A stretch of 64,000 nt of DNA from Rhodocyclus purpureus (GCF_016653115.1 NZ_NHRX01000034.1:84415-148414); one strand, 5' to 3'; shown: positions 1 to 9,464, counted from the stretch's first letter. A program made the numbers and translations. Notes: generated by a model not told the origin, from the sequence alone.

Positions 1-1
1 G

Positions 2-694
2 ACCAAGGTCGAGGCCGGGCAGATCCACTACGAAACCCTCGACGGCAACTTCCACGTCCAGGAATTCGATTTCGCGATGCTGATCCCGCCTTTCTGCGGG
101 GTCGGGCTGAAGGCCTTCGACCGAGCCGGCGCCGACATCACCGGCCAGCTCTTCGCGCCGAACGGGTTCATGCGTGTCGATGCCGACTACACGCCACGGC
201 CGTTCATCGAGTGGAGCGCGCGTGACTGGCCGAAGACCTACCAGACGCCGGGCTACCGCAACATCTTCTCGGTCGGCATCGCCTTCGCGCCACCGCATCT
301 GATCAGCAAGCCGATGCAGAGCGCCAACGGGACGCCGATCAATCCGGCGCCGCCGCGCACCGGCATGCCTTCGGCAGCGATGGCCAAATCGGTCGCGAAG
401 AGCATCTGCGACATGCTCAAGGGCTCAGAAAAACCGACGCAGAGCGCATCGATGGCCGACATGGGCGCCGCCTGCGTCGCCTCGACCGGGGCGGGCTTCT
501 TCAGCGGGAGTGCGGTCACCATGACTGTCTTCCCGGTCGTCCCGGATTTCGAGAAATACCCGGAGTACGGCCGTGACCTCAACCTGACCTTCGGCGAGAT
601 CGGTCTGGCCGGGCACTGGATGAAGTACCTGCTGCACCATGCCTTCATCTACCAGGCGCGACTGCGGCCGGGCTGGTCGCTGATGCCGGATTGA
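2..694 (+). CDS. Sulfide:quinone oxidoreductase-like FAD protein, C-terminal part
   Basis: The reading frame is open to the left window edge, so this is the C-terminal ~230 residues of a larger protein. The visible part has the M-L-I-P-P-F segment followed by a G-P-type linker, a proline-rich 'P-P-R-T-G-M-P' stretch and a C-terminal 'Y-Q-A-R-L-R-P-G-W-S-L-M-P' tail. These resemble the FAD-domain end and membrane-associating C-terminus of sulfide:quinone oxidoreductases, which oxidise sulfide and reduce the quinone pool at the cytoplasmic membrane. The N-terminal Rossmann fold and most redox cysteines lie outside the window, so the substrate cannot be confirmed; another quinone-linked flavoprotein of the same superfamily is possible. 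It is followed after 39 nt by a small gene with its own ribosome-binding site. Confidence 0.55.
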   Translation, partial: TKVEAGQIHYETLDGNFHVQEFDFAMLIPPFCGVGLKAFDRAGADITGQLFAPNGFMRVDADYTPRPFIEWSARDWPKTYQTPGYRNIFSVGIAFAPPHLISKPMQSANGTPINPAPPRTGMPSAAMAKSVAKSICDMLKGSEKPTQSASMADMGAACVASTGAGFFSGSAVTMTVFPVVPDFEKYPEYGRDLNLTFGEIGLAGHWMKYLLHHAFIYQARLRPGWSLMPD

Positions 695-733
695 CGAGGC
701 CACGGGTAGCGACGCTTTCCTCAGGAGAAGGGC

Positions 734-898
734 ATGACAGCCAAGATCACCAACCGCGAGCCGTACCAGCAGGCTTACTATCCACCGGCGCCGACGCCGT
801 TCACGCGCTATATGCGCAAGTCCCTGCCGTGGCAGTTCGTCCGTTTCCTGGTCATCAACCTGAAGATACTGAGGCTGATGACCAAGTCGCACGCATGA
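734..898 (+). CDS. 54-aa basic small protein downstream of the sqr-like gene
   Basis: A 54-codon frame starts at ATG 734 with a good Shine-Dalgarno (AGGAG at 722-726) and sits 39 nt behind the sqr-like gene, so the two are probably co-transcribed. The N-terminal half is Tyr/Pro-rich (Y-Y-P-P-A-P-T-P), followed by R-Y-M-R-K and a mostly hydrophobic stretch at residues 33-49 (WQFVRFLVINLKILRLM) that could lie on or in the membrane as an amphipathic helix. I do not recognise a family. Its context suggests an accessory or membrane-anchoring peptide for the flavoprotein, but that is inference only. Confidence 0.55.
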   Translation: MTAKITNREPYQQAYYPPAPTPFTRYMRKSLPWQFVRFLVINLKILRLMTKSHA

Positions 899-920
899 GC
901 GCAGCCCGGAAGGCAAGCAT

Positions 921-940
921 CCGTCCGCTGCTCCGGACGG
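921..940 (+). terminator. GC-rich hairpin after the sqr-like operon
   Basis: A 7-bp perfect stem (CCGTCCG / CGGACGG) with a 6-nt loop lies 23 nt after the small gene's stop codon. It has no T-tract, so it is at best a weak or Rho-assisted terminator. The convergent protease gene ends at 1088. Confidence 0.3.
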
Positions 941-1087
941 CGAAACTCAGTAGAGGAACGGTACACGCTGCCGGCCAGCGACAGGGCGCCATGAGCAGGG
1001 CGCCGCCGTACGCAGGCCTTGGCTGAGGCGGGCCAGGCGACTTCAGGGGACGAAGTGCGGCGGCACCTCTCCTCCACAGCGCGTGTT

Positions 1088-2620
<1,533 letters not shown>

Positions 2621-3228
2621 GAGTGTCTGTGGAGCGAAAAGTTGTCTGAGTGCGGAGCTGGCGAGACATCGGCCGCTGTCGCGAAGGCGGTACGCCCACA
2701 TGCCTTGCTTCCAGAGCGCGGGCCGATTGTGTCGCCATGAAGCCGATGGCGTGCGAGCGGCCATGCGCAGCTTCGATCATGGACGACGCCTCAGACCGTC
2801 GTGATGAACACCGGTTCCGGAGAAAGTATCTCCCCGGAGGGAACAGGACTTGACGAAGCAAGGCCTTGCCTTGTGAGCGGGGGCCATCTGCCTGCACAGC
2901 CCAGCGCCGCGGCGACGGGCATTCCCGGTCGAGATCAGGCGATCGGCAGAATGCTGCTTGCGTTCACCGCGCTACTTTCATGATACACATCGCCGATGCA
3001 AGATGCGAGAACCGGGCCCGTAGTCCGCAGTTGCTGCCGGGCGTCCGCAACTGCGTTCATGTGCGCGCACGCCGCACAAACTCTTTGACAGGCACCGGCG
3101 TCCGGATGATCATTCGGCATATGCGGATGAATTTTTATGGTGGCCCTGGCGCAGCAAGCATGATGAGCGCCGCGGCTCCGCCGTGATTTTCAGGACGACC
3201 GGCCTGCGCCGGCTGCCGGAGGTGTGCG
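2621..3228. other. 608-bp intergenic region between divergent genes, with a nested hairpin
   Basis: No convincing gene is seen between the protease start and the cyclase start. At 2814-2844 there is a nested stem: outer GTTCC/GGAAC, inner GGAGA/TCTCC around a 5-nt AAGTA loop, with a 6-nt bulge on the 3' side. It could be a cis-RNA element or an operator, and I do not recognise it as any riboswitch. A sigma-70-like promoter with an overlapping palindrome (3085-3117) lies at the right end and is listed separately. Confidence 0.5.
3085..3117 (+). promoter_or_regulatory. Putative sigma-70 promoter with overlapping palindromic operator
   Basis: A perfect -35 hexamer TTGACA (3085-3090) is followed after 17 bp by GATCAT (3108-3113, 4 of 6 matches to TATAAT). 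A near-perfect 16-bp palindrome, CCGGATGATCATTCGG (3102-3117), covers the -10 element, which is where a repressor dimer would bind. It points at the cyclase gene with a leader of about 110 nt. Confidence 0.5.
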
Positions 3229-4332
3229 ATGCGCCAGGGATTGATCGATGCCTGCGACCGGGTGGGTTTCCCGTACAGCCACGGCGGGGCTTTTCAGGAA
3301 GTGGCCGACGAGACGAAGAACATCATCGTCTCGCGCGCGCCCGGCAAGTATGCGACGGGACTGATCGAGGAGAGCTACGCGACCAAAGGCTTCGCCATCA
3401 AGGCGAAGTCCTGTGACTGGGGGCCGATGGCCGGCTTCGTGCTGCTCGACCCCCATTTCAGCAAGCAGAGCCGGCAAGATGCCGGAATTGCCAAGCAGGC
3501 CGACATGGTCTTTGCGGCGCTGGCGCACGGCGCCACCTCGGTCCCGCTGTTCATCAGCGAATTTCGTCGCCAGTGGCTGATCGCGAACTTCCTCATACAG
3601 GAGGTCGCCGCCCCGGGCGTCGACGAGATCATCTACCGTGCGGTCCCTCCCGCCGGCGCCGCAGCGCTGCCGCCGTTTGCGGCCGGCCTGCGCTTTCCCT
3701 TGCGCCGCTTGCACGGCATCCCCGATGCCAACGAGCCTTTGTGGAGCATCAATTGCCTGGACACGGGCGGTCGCGAATTCGCCGTGGAGGCGCTGGTGAA
3801 CCCGCACGTTCCGCTCGGCGCCAGTTATCGCCGCGCGTGCACGGGCGACTACGACCTGTTCGCCGTCTGGCCGCGCCGGCAAAACTTTGTGGCGCAGCGT
3901 GTGCTCGGAGTGGACCGCCGTCCTGTCGATCCCTTCACCCTCCACGCACTCACGCAGCAGGTGCCGCCGGCCGACGCCGCGCTCCGCCGCGCCATCGAGG
4001 CCAACGTGGATGCCCTCGAGCCGCACGGGCTCGGCAACATCAGCCTGCGTATCGAGGACACCGCCGCGCGACTCAACATGGCGATCAGCCGACGCGGCTA
4101 CCGCGGCGGCAACATCGTGCACCACAGCGACGAGGCCGGACGCCCCTTCGTCAATGACATCGACCTGCCCGTCATCGCCTTCGTCCCCAACGATCCGCTG
4201 AGCCCATTTGCCCTCGAGAGCCTCTTCGACCTCAGCGTCTTCATTCGCGAGGCACACGCGGCGGGCTACGTGACCATCGTCAATCCCGCCTGGAGCGCCG
4301 ACATCATCGCCGCGCACCGGGCGATCGGCTGA
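3229..4332 (+). CDS. ExoY / anthrax edema-factor-like nucleotidyl cyclase
   Basis: A 367-aa protein that, from memory, matches Pseudomonas ExoY and the catalytic domain of anthrax edema factor (class II cyclases) along nearly its whole length. Visible motifs: L-I-E-E-S-Y-A-T-K53-G ... K58-A-K60-S-C-D-W-G-P (ATP-phosphate-binding lysines; ExoY K81 and K88), G-F-V-L-L-D ... S-K, then D207-Y-D209-L-F (metal-binding aspartates; ExoY D213/D215), G-N-I at 269-271, and H298-H299-S-D-E-A-G. The Asn found six residues after the equivalent His in edema factor and ExoY is Arg305 here. ExoY is ~378 aa, so this is a bare catalytic domain with no Sec signal, no type III chaperone-binding domain and no toxin repeats. 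Start 3229 has a GGAGGT Shine-Dalgarno at 3218-3223. Predicted activity: ATP/NTP to cyclic NMP, possibly needing an activator protein as the family does. No secretion genes are in the window, so whether it is an exported effector or an internal enzyme is open. Confidence 0.85.
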   Translation: MRQGLIDACDRVGFPYSHGGAFQEVADETKNIIVSRAPGKYATGLIEESYATKGFAIKAKSCDWGPMAGFVLLDPHFSKQSRQDAGIAKQADMVFAALAHGATSVPLFISEFRRQWLIANFLIQEVAAPGVDEIIYRAVPPAGAAALPPFAAGLRFPLRRLHGIPDANEPLWSINCLDTGGREFAVEALVNPHVPLGASYRRACTGDYDLFAVWPRRQNFVAQRVLGVDRRPVDPFTLHALTQQVPPADAALRRAIEANVDALEPHGLGNISLRIEDTAARLNMAISRRGYRGGNIVHHSDEAGRPFVNDIDLPVIAFVPNDPLSPFALESLFDLSVFIREAHAAGYVTIVNPAWSADIIAAHRAIG

Positions 4333-4370
4333 GGTCCGGCGCGAGGATCCCTGCGCCGGTGGGCCGGCGA

Positions 4371-4477
4371 TCAGCCCTTGAGGCATTCACTCATGAATTG
4401 CCTGCGCTCGTCAGGTGCCTGCCCTGCGCTGCAGGTTTTCATCTGCCCTGCTGTGTCGCCGGCCCGGTCGTGGTCGC
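4371..4477 (-). pseudogene. Decayed second PsiF repeat of the adjacent psiF gene
   Basis: Directly behind the stop codon of the 74-aa psiF gene, the minus strand can be read (from an ATG at 4445, one frame shifted) as M-K-T-C-S-A-G-Q-A-P-D-E-R-R-Q-F-M-S-E-C-L-K-G-stop. This matches the second PsiF repeat of the neighbouring intact gene (M-K-V-C-N-K ... D-E-R-K-K-F-M-S-E-C-L-K-R) with a four- to five-residue deletion. The ancestral two-repeat gene thus acquired an in-frame stop and a frameshift. Confidence 0.75.
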
Positions 4478-4702
4478 TCAGGGTTTCTGGCTGGCGCTCT
4501 TACCTGACAGGCATCCCTTCATGAACTGCTTGCGCTCGTCGCCCTTGAGCGCCTGCTCCCTGGCCTGCTTGTTGCAGTTCTTCATCCGCTCCTGCTGGGC
4601 TCGCTGCGCGGGCGACTGTTCCTTCTTGGTCTCGTCTGCGGCGAGTGCCTGTCCTGCGACCAGGCCGAAGGCGATGGTCATGCTGACGATCAGAGCTTTC
4701 AT
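4478..4702 (-). CDS. psiF: PsiF repeat protein, truncated to one repeat
   Basis: A 74-aa exported protein: Sec signal peptide at residues 1-22 (M-K-A-L-I-V ... A-L-A-A), then one PsiF repeat (R-M-K-N-C-N-K-Q-A ... G-D-E-R-K-Q-F-M-K-G-C-L-S-G) with its two cysteines, ending in S-A-S-Q-K-P. The family is named after an E. coli phosphate-starvation-inducible gene; its biochemical function is unknown. The start at 4702 has a strong AAGGAGG Shine-Dalgarno. The adjacent paralogue continues past the same S-Q-K-P point into a second repeat, while here a TGA intervenes and the rest persists as a remnant. The shortened product keeps a full repeat and may still work. Confidence 0.85.
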   Translation of the reverse strand: MKALIVSMTIAFGLVAGQALAADETKKEQSPAQRAQQERMKNCNKQAREQALKGDERKQFMKGCLSGKSASQKP

Positions 4703-4807
4703 CTGCGCTTCCTCCTTGCGGGTTGATGGGGAACTCATTATAGCCAGTATTCGAATGTCATAGTCAAGAGGGCTGCTCCGCTCGATGAATGGGGTCATGG
4801 CGCCATG

Positions 4808-4836
4808 AAAAAAGCCAGCCTCACGGCTGGCTTTTC
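4808..4836 (-). terminator. Rho-independent terminator between the psiF genes
   Basis: A 10-bp stem (AAAGCCAGCC / GGCTGGCTTT) with a 4-nt loop. Read on the minus strand it is followed by a run of T, so it terminates transcripts of the upstream psiF paralogue. A-tracts on the other side make it potentially bidirectional. Confidence 0.85.
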
Positions 4837-4853
4837 GCCTACGTGGGCAGCGA

Positions 4854-5195
4854 TCAGCGCTTGAGGCACTCGCTCATGAACTTCTTGCGCTCGTCGCCCT
4901 TGAGTTCCTTCTCGCTCGCGTCCTTGTTGCAGACCTTCATCTTTTCCTGCGGGGTCGCCGGTGGCGCCGCTTCGGGTTTCTGGCTGGCGGTCTTCCCGGC
5001 CAGGCAGTCCTTCATGAACTGCTTGCGCTCGTCACCGCCGAGCGACTTCTCCCCGGCTTCCTTGTTGCAGTTCCTCATCCGTTCCTGCTGGGCCTGCTGC
5101 GCGGGCGAGGGATCCTTCTTCGCTTCGTCGGCGGCGAAGGCGGGACCGGCGATCAAGCCGACGACGAGGGAGAGGCTGGTGATCAGTGCTTTCAT
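4854..5195 (-). CDS. psiF: PsiF repeat protein with two repeats
   Basis: A 113-aa exported protein. The signal peptide is residues 1-22 (M-K-A-L-I-T ... A-F-A-A), followed by two PsiF repeats, ~39-65 and ~86-112, each with the pattern C-N-K-x-A ... G-D-E-R-K-x-F-M-x-x-C-L. Start 5195 has an AAGGAGG Shine-Dalgarno. The gene lies 48 nt downstream of hprK on the same strand but ends at its own terminator. Nearly identical leader and repeat wording shows a recent tandem duplication with the gene at 4478-4702. The molecular role is unknown; phosphate-linked induction is known only for the E. coli namesake. Confidence 0.9.
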   Translation of the reverse strand: MKALITSLSLVVGLIAGPAFAADEAKKDPSPAQQAQQERMRNCNKEAGEKSLGGDERKQFMKDCLAGKTASQKPEAAPPATPQEKMKVCNKDASEKELKGDERKKFMSECLKR

Positions 5196-5243
5196 CTTCG
5201 TTTCCTCCTTGCGGCTTGTCTGGACGAGGCTCGTGGAGCCCGT

Positions 5244-6191
5244 TTACATGTCGTCGTCTAGCAGCGCCTGCTGCTGGCGGTTGATGAATTCGCCCATGCT
5301 GTCGATGCCGCGCAACTGCAGGATGTTGTTGCGCACCGCGGCTTCGAGCAGGACGGCGAGGTTGCGACCGGCGGCCACGGGAATCACCACCTTGCGGATC
5401 GGCACGCCGAGCACTTCCTGCGTCTGCTCGTCGAGGGGAAGGCGCGGCGTATCGGGGGAGACCGCTGCCGCCCGCTGCAGGTGGACGATCAGCTTGAGCT
5501 TCATCTTCCGGCGCGCTGCCGTTTCGCCGAAGATCGTCCGGATGTTGAGCAGACCGATCCCACGCACTTCGAGGTAGTCGCGCAGCATCCCCGGGCAGCG
5601 GCCCTCGATGGTCGCCGGGGCGATGCGCGCCACTTCGACGACGTCGTCGGCGACCAGACCGTGACCACGCGAGATCAGGTCGAGCGCGAGTTCGCTCTTG
5701 CCGACGCCCGATTCGCCGGTGATCAGGACGCCCATGCCGAACACGTCCATGAAGACGCCGTGCAGCGAGGTCGTGTCGGCGAGCCGGCTGGCGAGGTAGA
5801 TGCGCAACAGGTCGATCACTGCCGAGCATGGCTTCGGCGTCGAGAAGAGCGGCGTCTGCGAGCTTTCGCAGACGGCCATGATTTCCGGATGGACTTCCTG
5901 GTCGTCGGCGACGATCAGCGCCGGCGGCTTGGCATCGATCAGGTCATGGAACTGTTGCCGGACGCGTTGCGGCGACGCGCGGCGCGCCCAGTTGACTTCG
6001 CCCTCGCCGATCACCTGCAGGCGCTCGGGGTGGATGATGTTGAGGTGGCCGACGACGTCGGCGCCGTAGTTGCCGCGCTCCTTCAGCTCGATCTGCCGGT
6101 CGACCCCGACGGCGGCGATCCAGGCCAGCCGCAACTTGTCGCGATGGTCGTCGTAGAGCTTGGCGATGCTGAAGCGGCGACCGGCAATCAT
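5244..6191 (-). CDS. hprK: HPr kinase/phosphorylase
   Basis: A 315-aa bifunctional enzyme that phosphorylates and dephosphorylates a serine on HPr-type phosphocarriers, linking carbon/energy state to regulation. The N-terminal domain covers ~1-125. The C-terminal kinase domain has a Walker A loop G-E-S-G-V-G-K-S-E (159-167) and the HprK signature E-V-R-G-I-G-L-L-N-I (208-217). Length is typical. The start overlaps the end of ptsN by 4 nt (ATGA), so translation is likely coupled. Proteobacteria with hprK beside ptsN and rpoN usually have an incomplete PTS used for regulation rather than sugar uptake. Confidence 0.96.
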   Translation of the reverse strand: MIAGRRFSIAKLYDDHRDKLRLAWIAAVGVDRQIELKERGNYGADVVGHLNIIHPERLQVIGEGEVNWARRASPQRVRQQFHDLIDAKPPALIVADDQEVHPEIMAVCESSQTPLFSTPKPCSAVIDLLRIYLASRLADTTSLHGVFMDVFGMGVLITGESGVGKSELALDLISRGHGLVADDVVEVARIAPATIEGRCPGMLRDYLEVRGIGLLNIRTIFGETAARRKMKLKLIVHLQRAAAVSPDTPRLPLDEQTQEVLGVPIRKVVIPVAAGRNLAVLLEAAVRNNILQLRGIDSMGEFINRQQQALLDDDM

Positions 6192-6640
6192 GAGCGTTCG
6201 GAAAACAGCGCGAGCACCGCCTCGGCATCGGCGGCGCTGGCCAGTGCCTCGCGGCAGGTACGGTCGGAGAAGCGTTGCGCCAGTTCGGAGAGAATCTGCA
6301 GGTGTTCTTCGGTCGCCTGCTCGGGAACCAGCAGGACGAAGAGGAGGCTCACCGGCTTGCCGTCGGGGGAGTCGAAGGGGACGGGGTTGAGCAGGCGGAT
6401 GAAGGCGCCACAGGCTTCCTTGAGGCCCTTGATACGCCCGTGCGGGATGGCGATGCCTTGGCCGAGGCCGGTCGACCCGAGCCGCTCGCGCGCGAACAGA
6501 CTGTCAAAGACCTTGCTGCGTTCGATGTTGCGATTGTTCTCGAAGAGAAGGGAGGCCTGCTCGAACACCCGTTTCTTGCTGCCGGCGTCGAGGTCGAGCA
6601 GGATGTTATCGAGCGGCAGGAGTTTTGCAATCTGGCTCAT
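6188..6640 (-). CDS. ptsN: PTS-Ntr enzyme IIA
   Basis: A 150-aa EIIA-Ntr protein of the nitrogen-related phosphotransferase chain, accepting phosphate from NPr and acting as a regulator rather than a sugar transporter. The phospho-accepting histidine is H67 in the motif G-I-A-I-P-H-G-R. It lies in the rpoN-hpf-ptsN-hprK cluster, shares 4 nt with hprK, and follows hpf after 108 nt. Length matches the family. Confidence 0.96.
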   Translation of the reverse strand: MSQIAKLLPLDNILLDLDAGSKKRVFEQASLLFENNRNIERSKVFDSLFARERLGSTGLGQGIAIPHGRIKGLKEACGAFIRLLNPVPFDSPDGKPVSLLFVLLVPEQATEEHLQILSELAQRFSDRTCREALASAADAEAVLALFSERS

Positions 6641-6748
6641 TGGACACGACTCGCGGGCCGGCGTCGCGATGCGACGTCGACAGGGTTTGGCTGTGCTGAT
6701 CTGATGAGGGAGAAGGCGACGCCGCGGGACGGCGTCGCCGGAGAGAAA

Positions 6749-7075
6749 TCACTCGGCGGCGAAGGCGTCGCTGATCTTCTCACCGCGGTGGTGATCCTGG
6801 ATCTTCTGTTTGTGCTTCTGCACCTGGCGGTCGAGCTTGTCGACCAGGCTGTCGATCGCCGCATAGAGGTCGTCGTCTGCAGCTTCGACATGGACTTCCT
6901 TGCCGCTCAGGCGAACGGTCACTTCGGCTTTCTGCTTGAGCTTTTCCACCGACAGGGTCGCGTTGACCGCGATCACGTGGTCGAAGTGGCTGACCACACG
7001 CTCCAGCTTCCCGGTGAGGTAGTCGTGGATCGCCGGCGTGATTTCGAGGTGGTGTCCGGTGATATGCACGTTCAT
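6749..7075 (-). CDS. hpf: Ribosome hibernation promoting factor, short form
   Basis: A 108-aa HPF/RaiA (sigma-54 modulation) protein: M-N-V-H-I-T-G-H-H-L-E-I-T at the start, the conserved basic segment around R-V-V-S-H-F-D-H, and a charged tail with Q-K-H-K-Q-K-I-Q-D-H-H. It binds the 30S subunit and promotes 70S dimerisation in stationary phase. The length is that of short HPF, without the C-terminal dimerisation domain of long forms. It lies 17 nt downstream of rpoN in the standard order. Confidence 0.95.
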   Translation of the reverse strand: MNVHITGHHLEITPAIHDYLTGKLERVVSHFDHVIAVNATLSVEKLKQKAEVTVRLSGKEVHVEAADDDLYAAIDSLVDKLDRQVQKHKQKIQDHHRGEKISDAFAAE

Positions 7076-7092
7076 GTGCGGCTCCTTGGTGA

Positions 7093-8535
7093 TTAAATGG
7101 TCTTGCGCAAATTTACGGGCGGAATGTTAAGCGCTTCACGGTATTTTGCAATCGTTCGTCGCGCCACGACGATTCCCTGCTGCCCGAGTATTTCGGACAA
7201 CTGGCTGTCCGAAAGCGGTTTCTTCGCGTCCTCGGCGCCGATCAATTGCTTGATCAGCGCCCGGATCGCCGTTGCCGAGCAGGCGCCGCCGCTGTCGGTG
7301 GCGACGTGGCTGCCGAAGAAATATTTGAGTTCGAAGACGCCGCGCGGGGTCGCCATGTACTTCTGCGTCGTCACGCGCGAGATGGTCGATTCGTGCAGGC
7401 CGAGGGTGTCGGCAATTTCGCGCAGCACCAGCGGCCGCATGGCGACGTCGCCGTGCTCGAAAAAGTCGCGCTGCCGGTCGACGATCGCCTGCGCGACACG
7501 CAGGATGGTGTCGAAACGCTGCTCGATATTCTTGACCAGCCAGCGCGCTTCCTGCAACTGTCCGGCCAGGCCGGAACCGCGCTGGCGCGAGAGGATGTCG
7601 GCGTAGAGGCGGTTGATGCGCAGGCGCGGGTAGGCCTCGTTGTTGATCGACGCGGTCCATTGCCCGCGGATCTTGCGCACGACGACGTCGGGAGTGACGT
7701 AGCGGATGTCGGTCGCGCCGTACTGCGCCCCCGGATGCGGGTTGAGGCTCCTGATCAGTGCGTGCGCCGCGCGCAAGGCTTCGTCGTCGCGGCCGGTGAT
7801 CTTGCGCAGGCGCGCGAAGTCGCGGTTGGCGAGCAGGTCGAGATGCCCGTTGACGATCGTCAGTGCCAGCGTGCGCGTTTGGTCAGCGGGCAGGGCGGCG
7901 AGTTGCAGCGCCAGGCATTCCTGCGGGCTGCGCGCACCGACGCCGGTCGGCTCGAGGCTCTGCAGACGCTTCAGGGCGACCTGCAACTCCTCCTCTTCGA
8001 TTTCGGGCGGCAGCAGTTCGTGCAATTCGGCGAGCGAAGCCGTCAGATAGCCATCGTCGTCGAGCGCGTCGATCAGGCATTGCACCAGTACGAGGTCGCG
8101 CTGCGGCAAGGCCATCAGCCCGATCTGCCACAACAGGTGCTCGCGCAAGGAAGTCGTCGCCGCCTGCACCTCCTGCGCATCGCCGTCCTCATCCTTGCCG
8201 GAGCCTGGATAGCTGCCTTCGCTGCTCCAGGTTTCGTCGAAACCGTCGGGCGATTCACCGCCTTCGCCGGCTTCGGCGAGTTCCCCGGTCTCCGCCACTT
8301 CGGCCACGGCCGGTTGCTCGCCGGCCGCCTCACCGCTCATCGGGCTGGCTTCGACGGCCTCCTGCGGCGCCGAGAACTCGTCCTCGTCGCGTTCGAGCAG
8401 GGGGTTTTCGAGCAGATACTTTTCCAGCTCCTGCTCCAGCTCGACCGTCGACAGTTGCAGTAGACGGATGGACAGCTGCAGCTGTGGCGTCAGCGCGAGA
8501 TGCTGCGAGAGCTTGAGCTGGAGGCTTGGTTTCAT
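7093..8535 (-). CDS. rpoN: RNA polymerase sigma-54 factor
   Basis: A 480-aa sigma-54. Region I (1-50) is Leu/Gln-rich (M-K-P-S-L-Q-L-K-L-S-Q-H-L-A-L-T-P-Q-L-Q) and contacts bacterial enhancer-binding proteins. An acidic region II spans ~55-125, then the core-binding domain, and the C-terminal RpoN box A-R-R-T-I-A-K-Y-R-E recognises the -24 element. It serves at least two candidate -24/-12 promoters in this window (32356 and 56633) and an NtrC-type activator at 29294. The start fits the family N-terminus. It is 87 nt downstream of lptB. Confidence 0.97.
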   Translation of the reverse strand: MKPSLQLKLSQHLALTPQLQLSIRLLQLSTVELEQELEKYLLENPLLERDEDEFSAPQEAVEASPMSGEAAGEQPAVAEVAETGELAEAGEGGESPDGFDETWSSEGSYPGSGKDEDGDAQEVQAATTSLREHLLWQIGLMALPQRDLVLVQCLIDALDDDGYLTASLAELHELLPPEIEEEELQVALKRLQSLEPTGVGARSPQECLALQLAALPADQTRTLALTIVNGHLDLLANRDFARLRKITGRDDEALRAAHALIRSLNPHPGAQYGATDIRYVTPDVVVRKIRGQWTASINNEAYPRLRINRLYADILSRQRGSGLAGQLQEARWLVKNIEQRFDTILRVAQAIVDRQRDFFEHGDVAMRPLVLREIADTLGLHESTISRVTTQKYMATPRGVFELKYFFGSHVATDSGGACSATAIRALIKQLIGAEDAKKPLSDSQLSEILGQQGIVVARRTIAKYREALNIPPVNLRKTI

Positions 8536-8622
8536 GAATGGGGATGGCTAGCGTGGCGGGTCGAACGTCGGTCGATGAGTCATCGAGACTCGGGCCGGGG
8601 TTCGCAGCGCTTGCTGGCAGGT

Positions 8623-9357
8623 TCAGAGGCGGAAATTTTCCCCCAGATACACCTTGCGCACGCTTTCATTATAAATGATTTCATCCGGGCGGCCCGCCGC
8701 GAGCACGGTGCCCTCGTTGATGATGTAAGCGTGGTCGCAGATGCCCAGGGTTTCGCGCACGTTGTGGTCGGTGATGAGCACGCCGATGCCGCGCTCCTTG
8801 AGGAAGCGGATGATCTTCTGAATTTCGAGCACGGCGATCGGATCGACCCCCGCGAAGGGCTCGTCGAGCAGGACGAAGCGCGGATTGGCAGCCAGTGCCC
8901 GGGCGATCTCGACCCGCCGTCGTTCGCCGCCCGAGAGCGCCACAGCCGGACTGTTGCGCAGGTGAGCGATGTGCAACTCGTCGAGCAGGGTTTCCAGGCG
9001 GTTCTTGACCTCGGCTTTCGGCAGCTTCTGCAGTTCGAGGATCGCCTCGATGTTCTCGCGTACCGACAGCTTGCGGAACACCGACGCTTCCTGCGGCAGA
9101 TAGGCGACGCCGCGGCGGGCGCGCAGATGGATCGGCAGGTGCGTGAGCCGCGTGTCGTCGAGGTAGACCTCGCCGCCGCCGCAGGCGACCAGGCCGACGA
9201 CCATGTAGAAGCAGGTCGTCTTGCCGGCGCCGTTGGGGCCGAGCAGGCCGACCACCTCGCCGCTCTTCACCTCGAACGAGACGTCGGTTACGACGGTGCG
9301 CGACTTGTAGCGCTTCATCAGCCTGCTCGCGGCAAGCTTGCTCTGTGTTTCAGGCAT
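8623..9357 (-). CDS. lptB: LPS export ABC transporter ATPase
   Basis: A 244-aa ATPase that powers LptFG-driven extraction of lipopolysaccharide from the inner membrane. Walker A G-P-N-G-A-G-K-T (40-47), signature L-S-G-G-E (141-145), Walker B F-V-L-L-D-E-P (161-167), and the LptB-typical N-terminus ending in K-R-Y-K-S-R. In most proteobacteria lptC-lptA precede lptB; here the upstream neighbour is recX, so lptCA are elsewhere or lost from this locus. It leads into rpoN as usual. Confidence 0.95.
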   Translation of the reverse strand: MPETQSKLAASRLMKRYKSRTVVTDVSFEVKSGEVVGLLGPNGAGKTTCFYMVVGLVACGGGEVYLDDTRLTHLPIHLRARRGVAYLPQEASVFRKLSVRENIEAILELQKLPKAEVKNRLETLLDELHIAHLRNSPAVALSGGERRRVEIARALAANPRFVLLDEPFAGVDPIAVLEIQKIIRFLKERGIGVLITDHNVRETLGICDHAYIINEGTVLAAGRPDEIIYNESVRKVYLGENFRL

Positions 9358-9464
9358 CTATCGGCAAAGTGCGTAATGAATGAGCCCCGGGGCGCAGCGC
9401 GGTCGCTCCGCCGTGCGCGCGGTTTCAGCTTGCGCAGCTTACGCGCAAGGCCAAGGAACCGATG

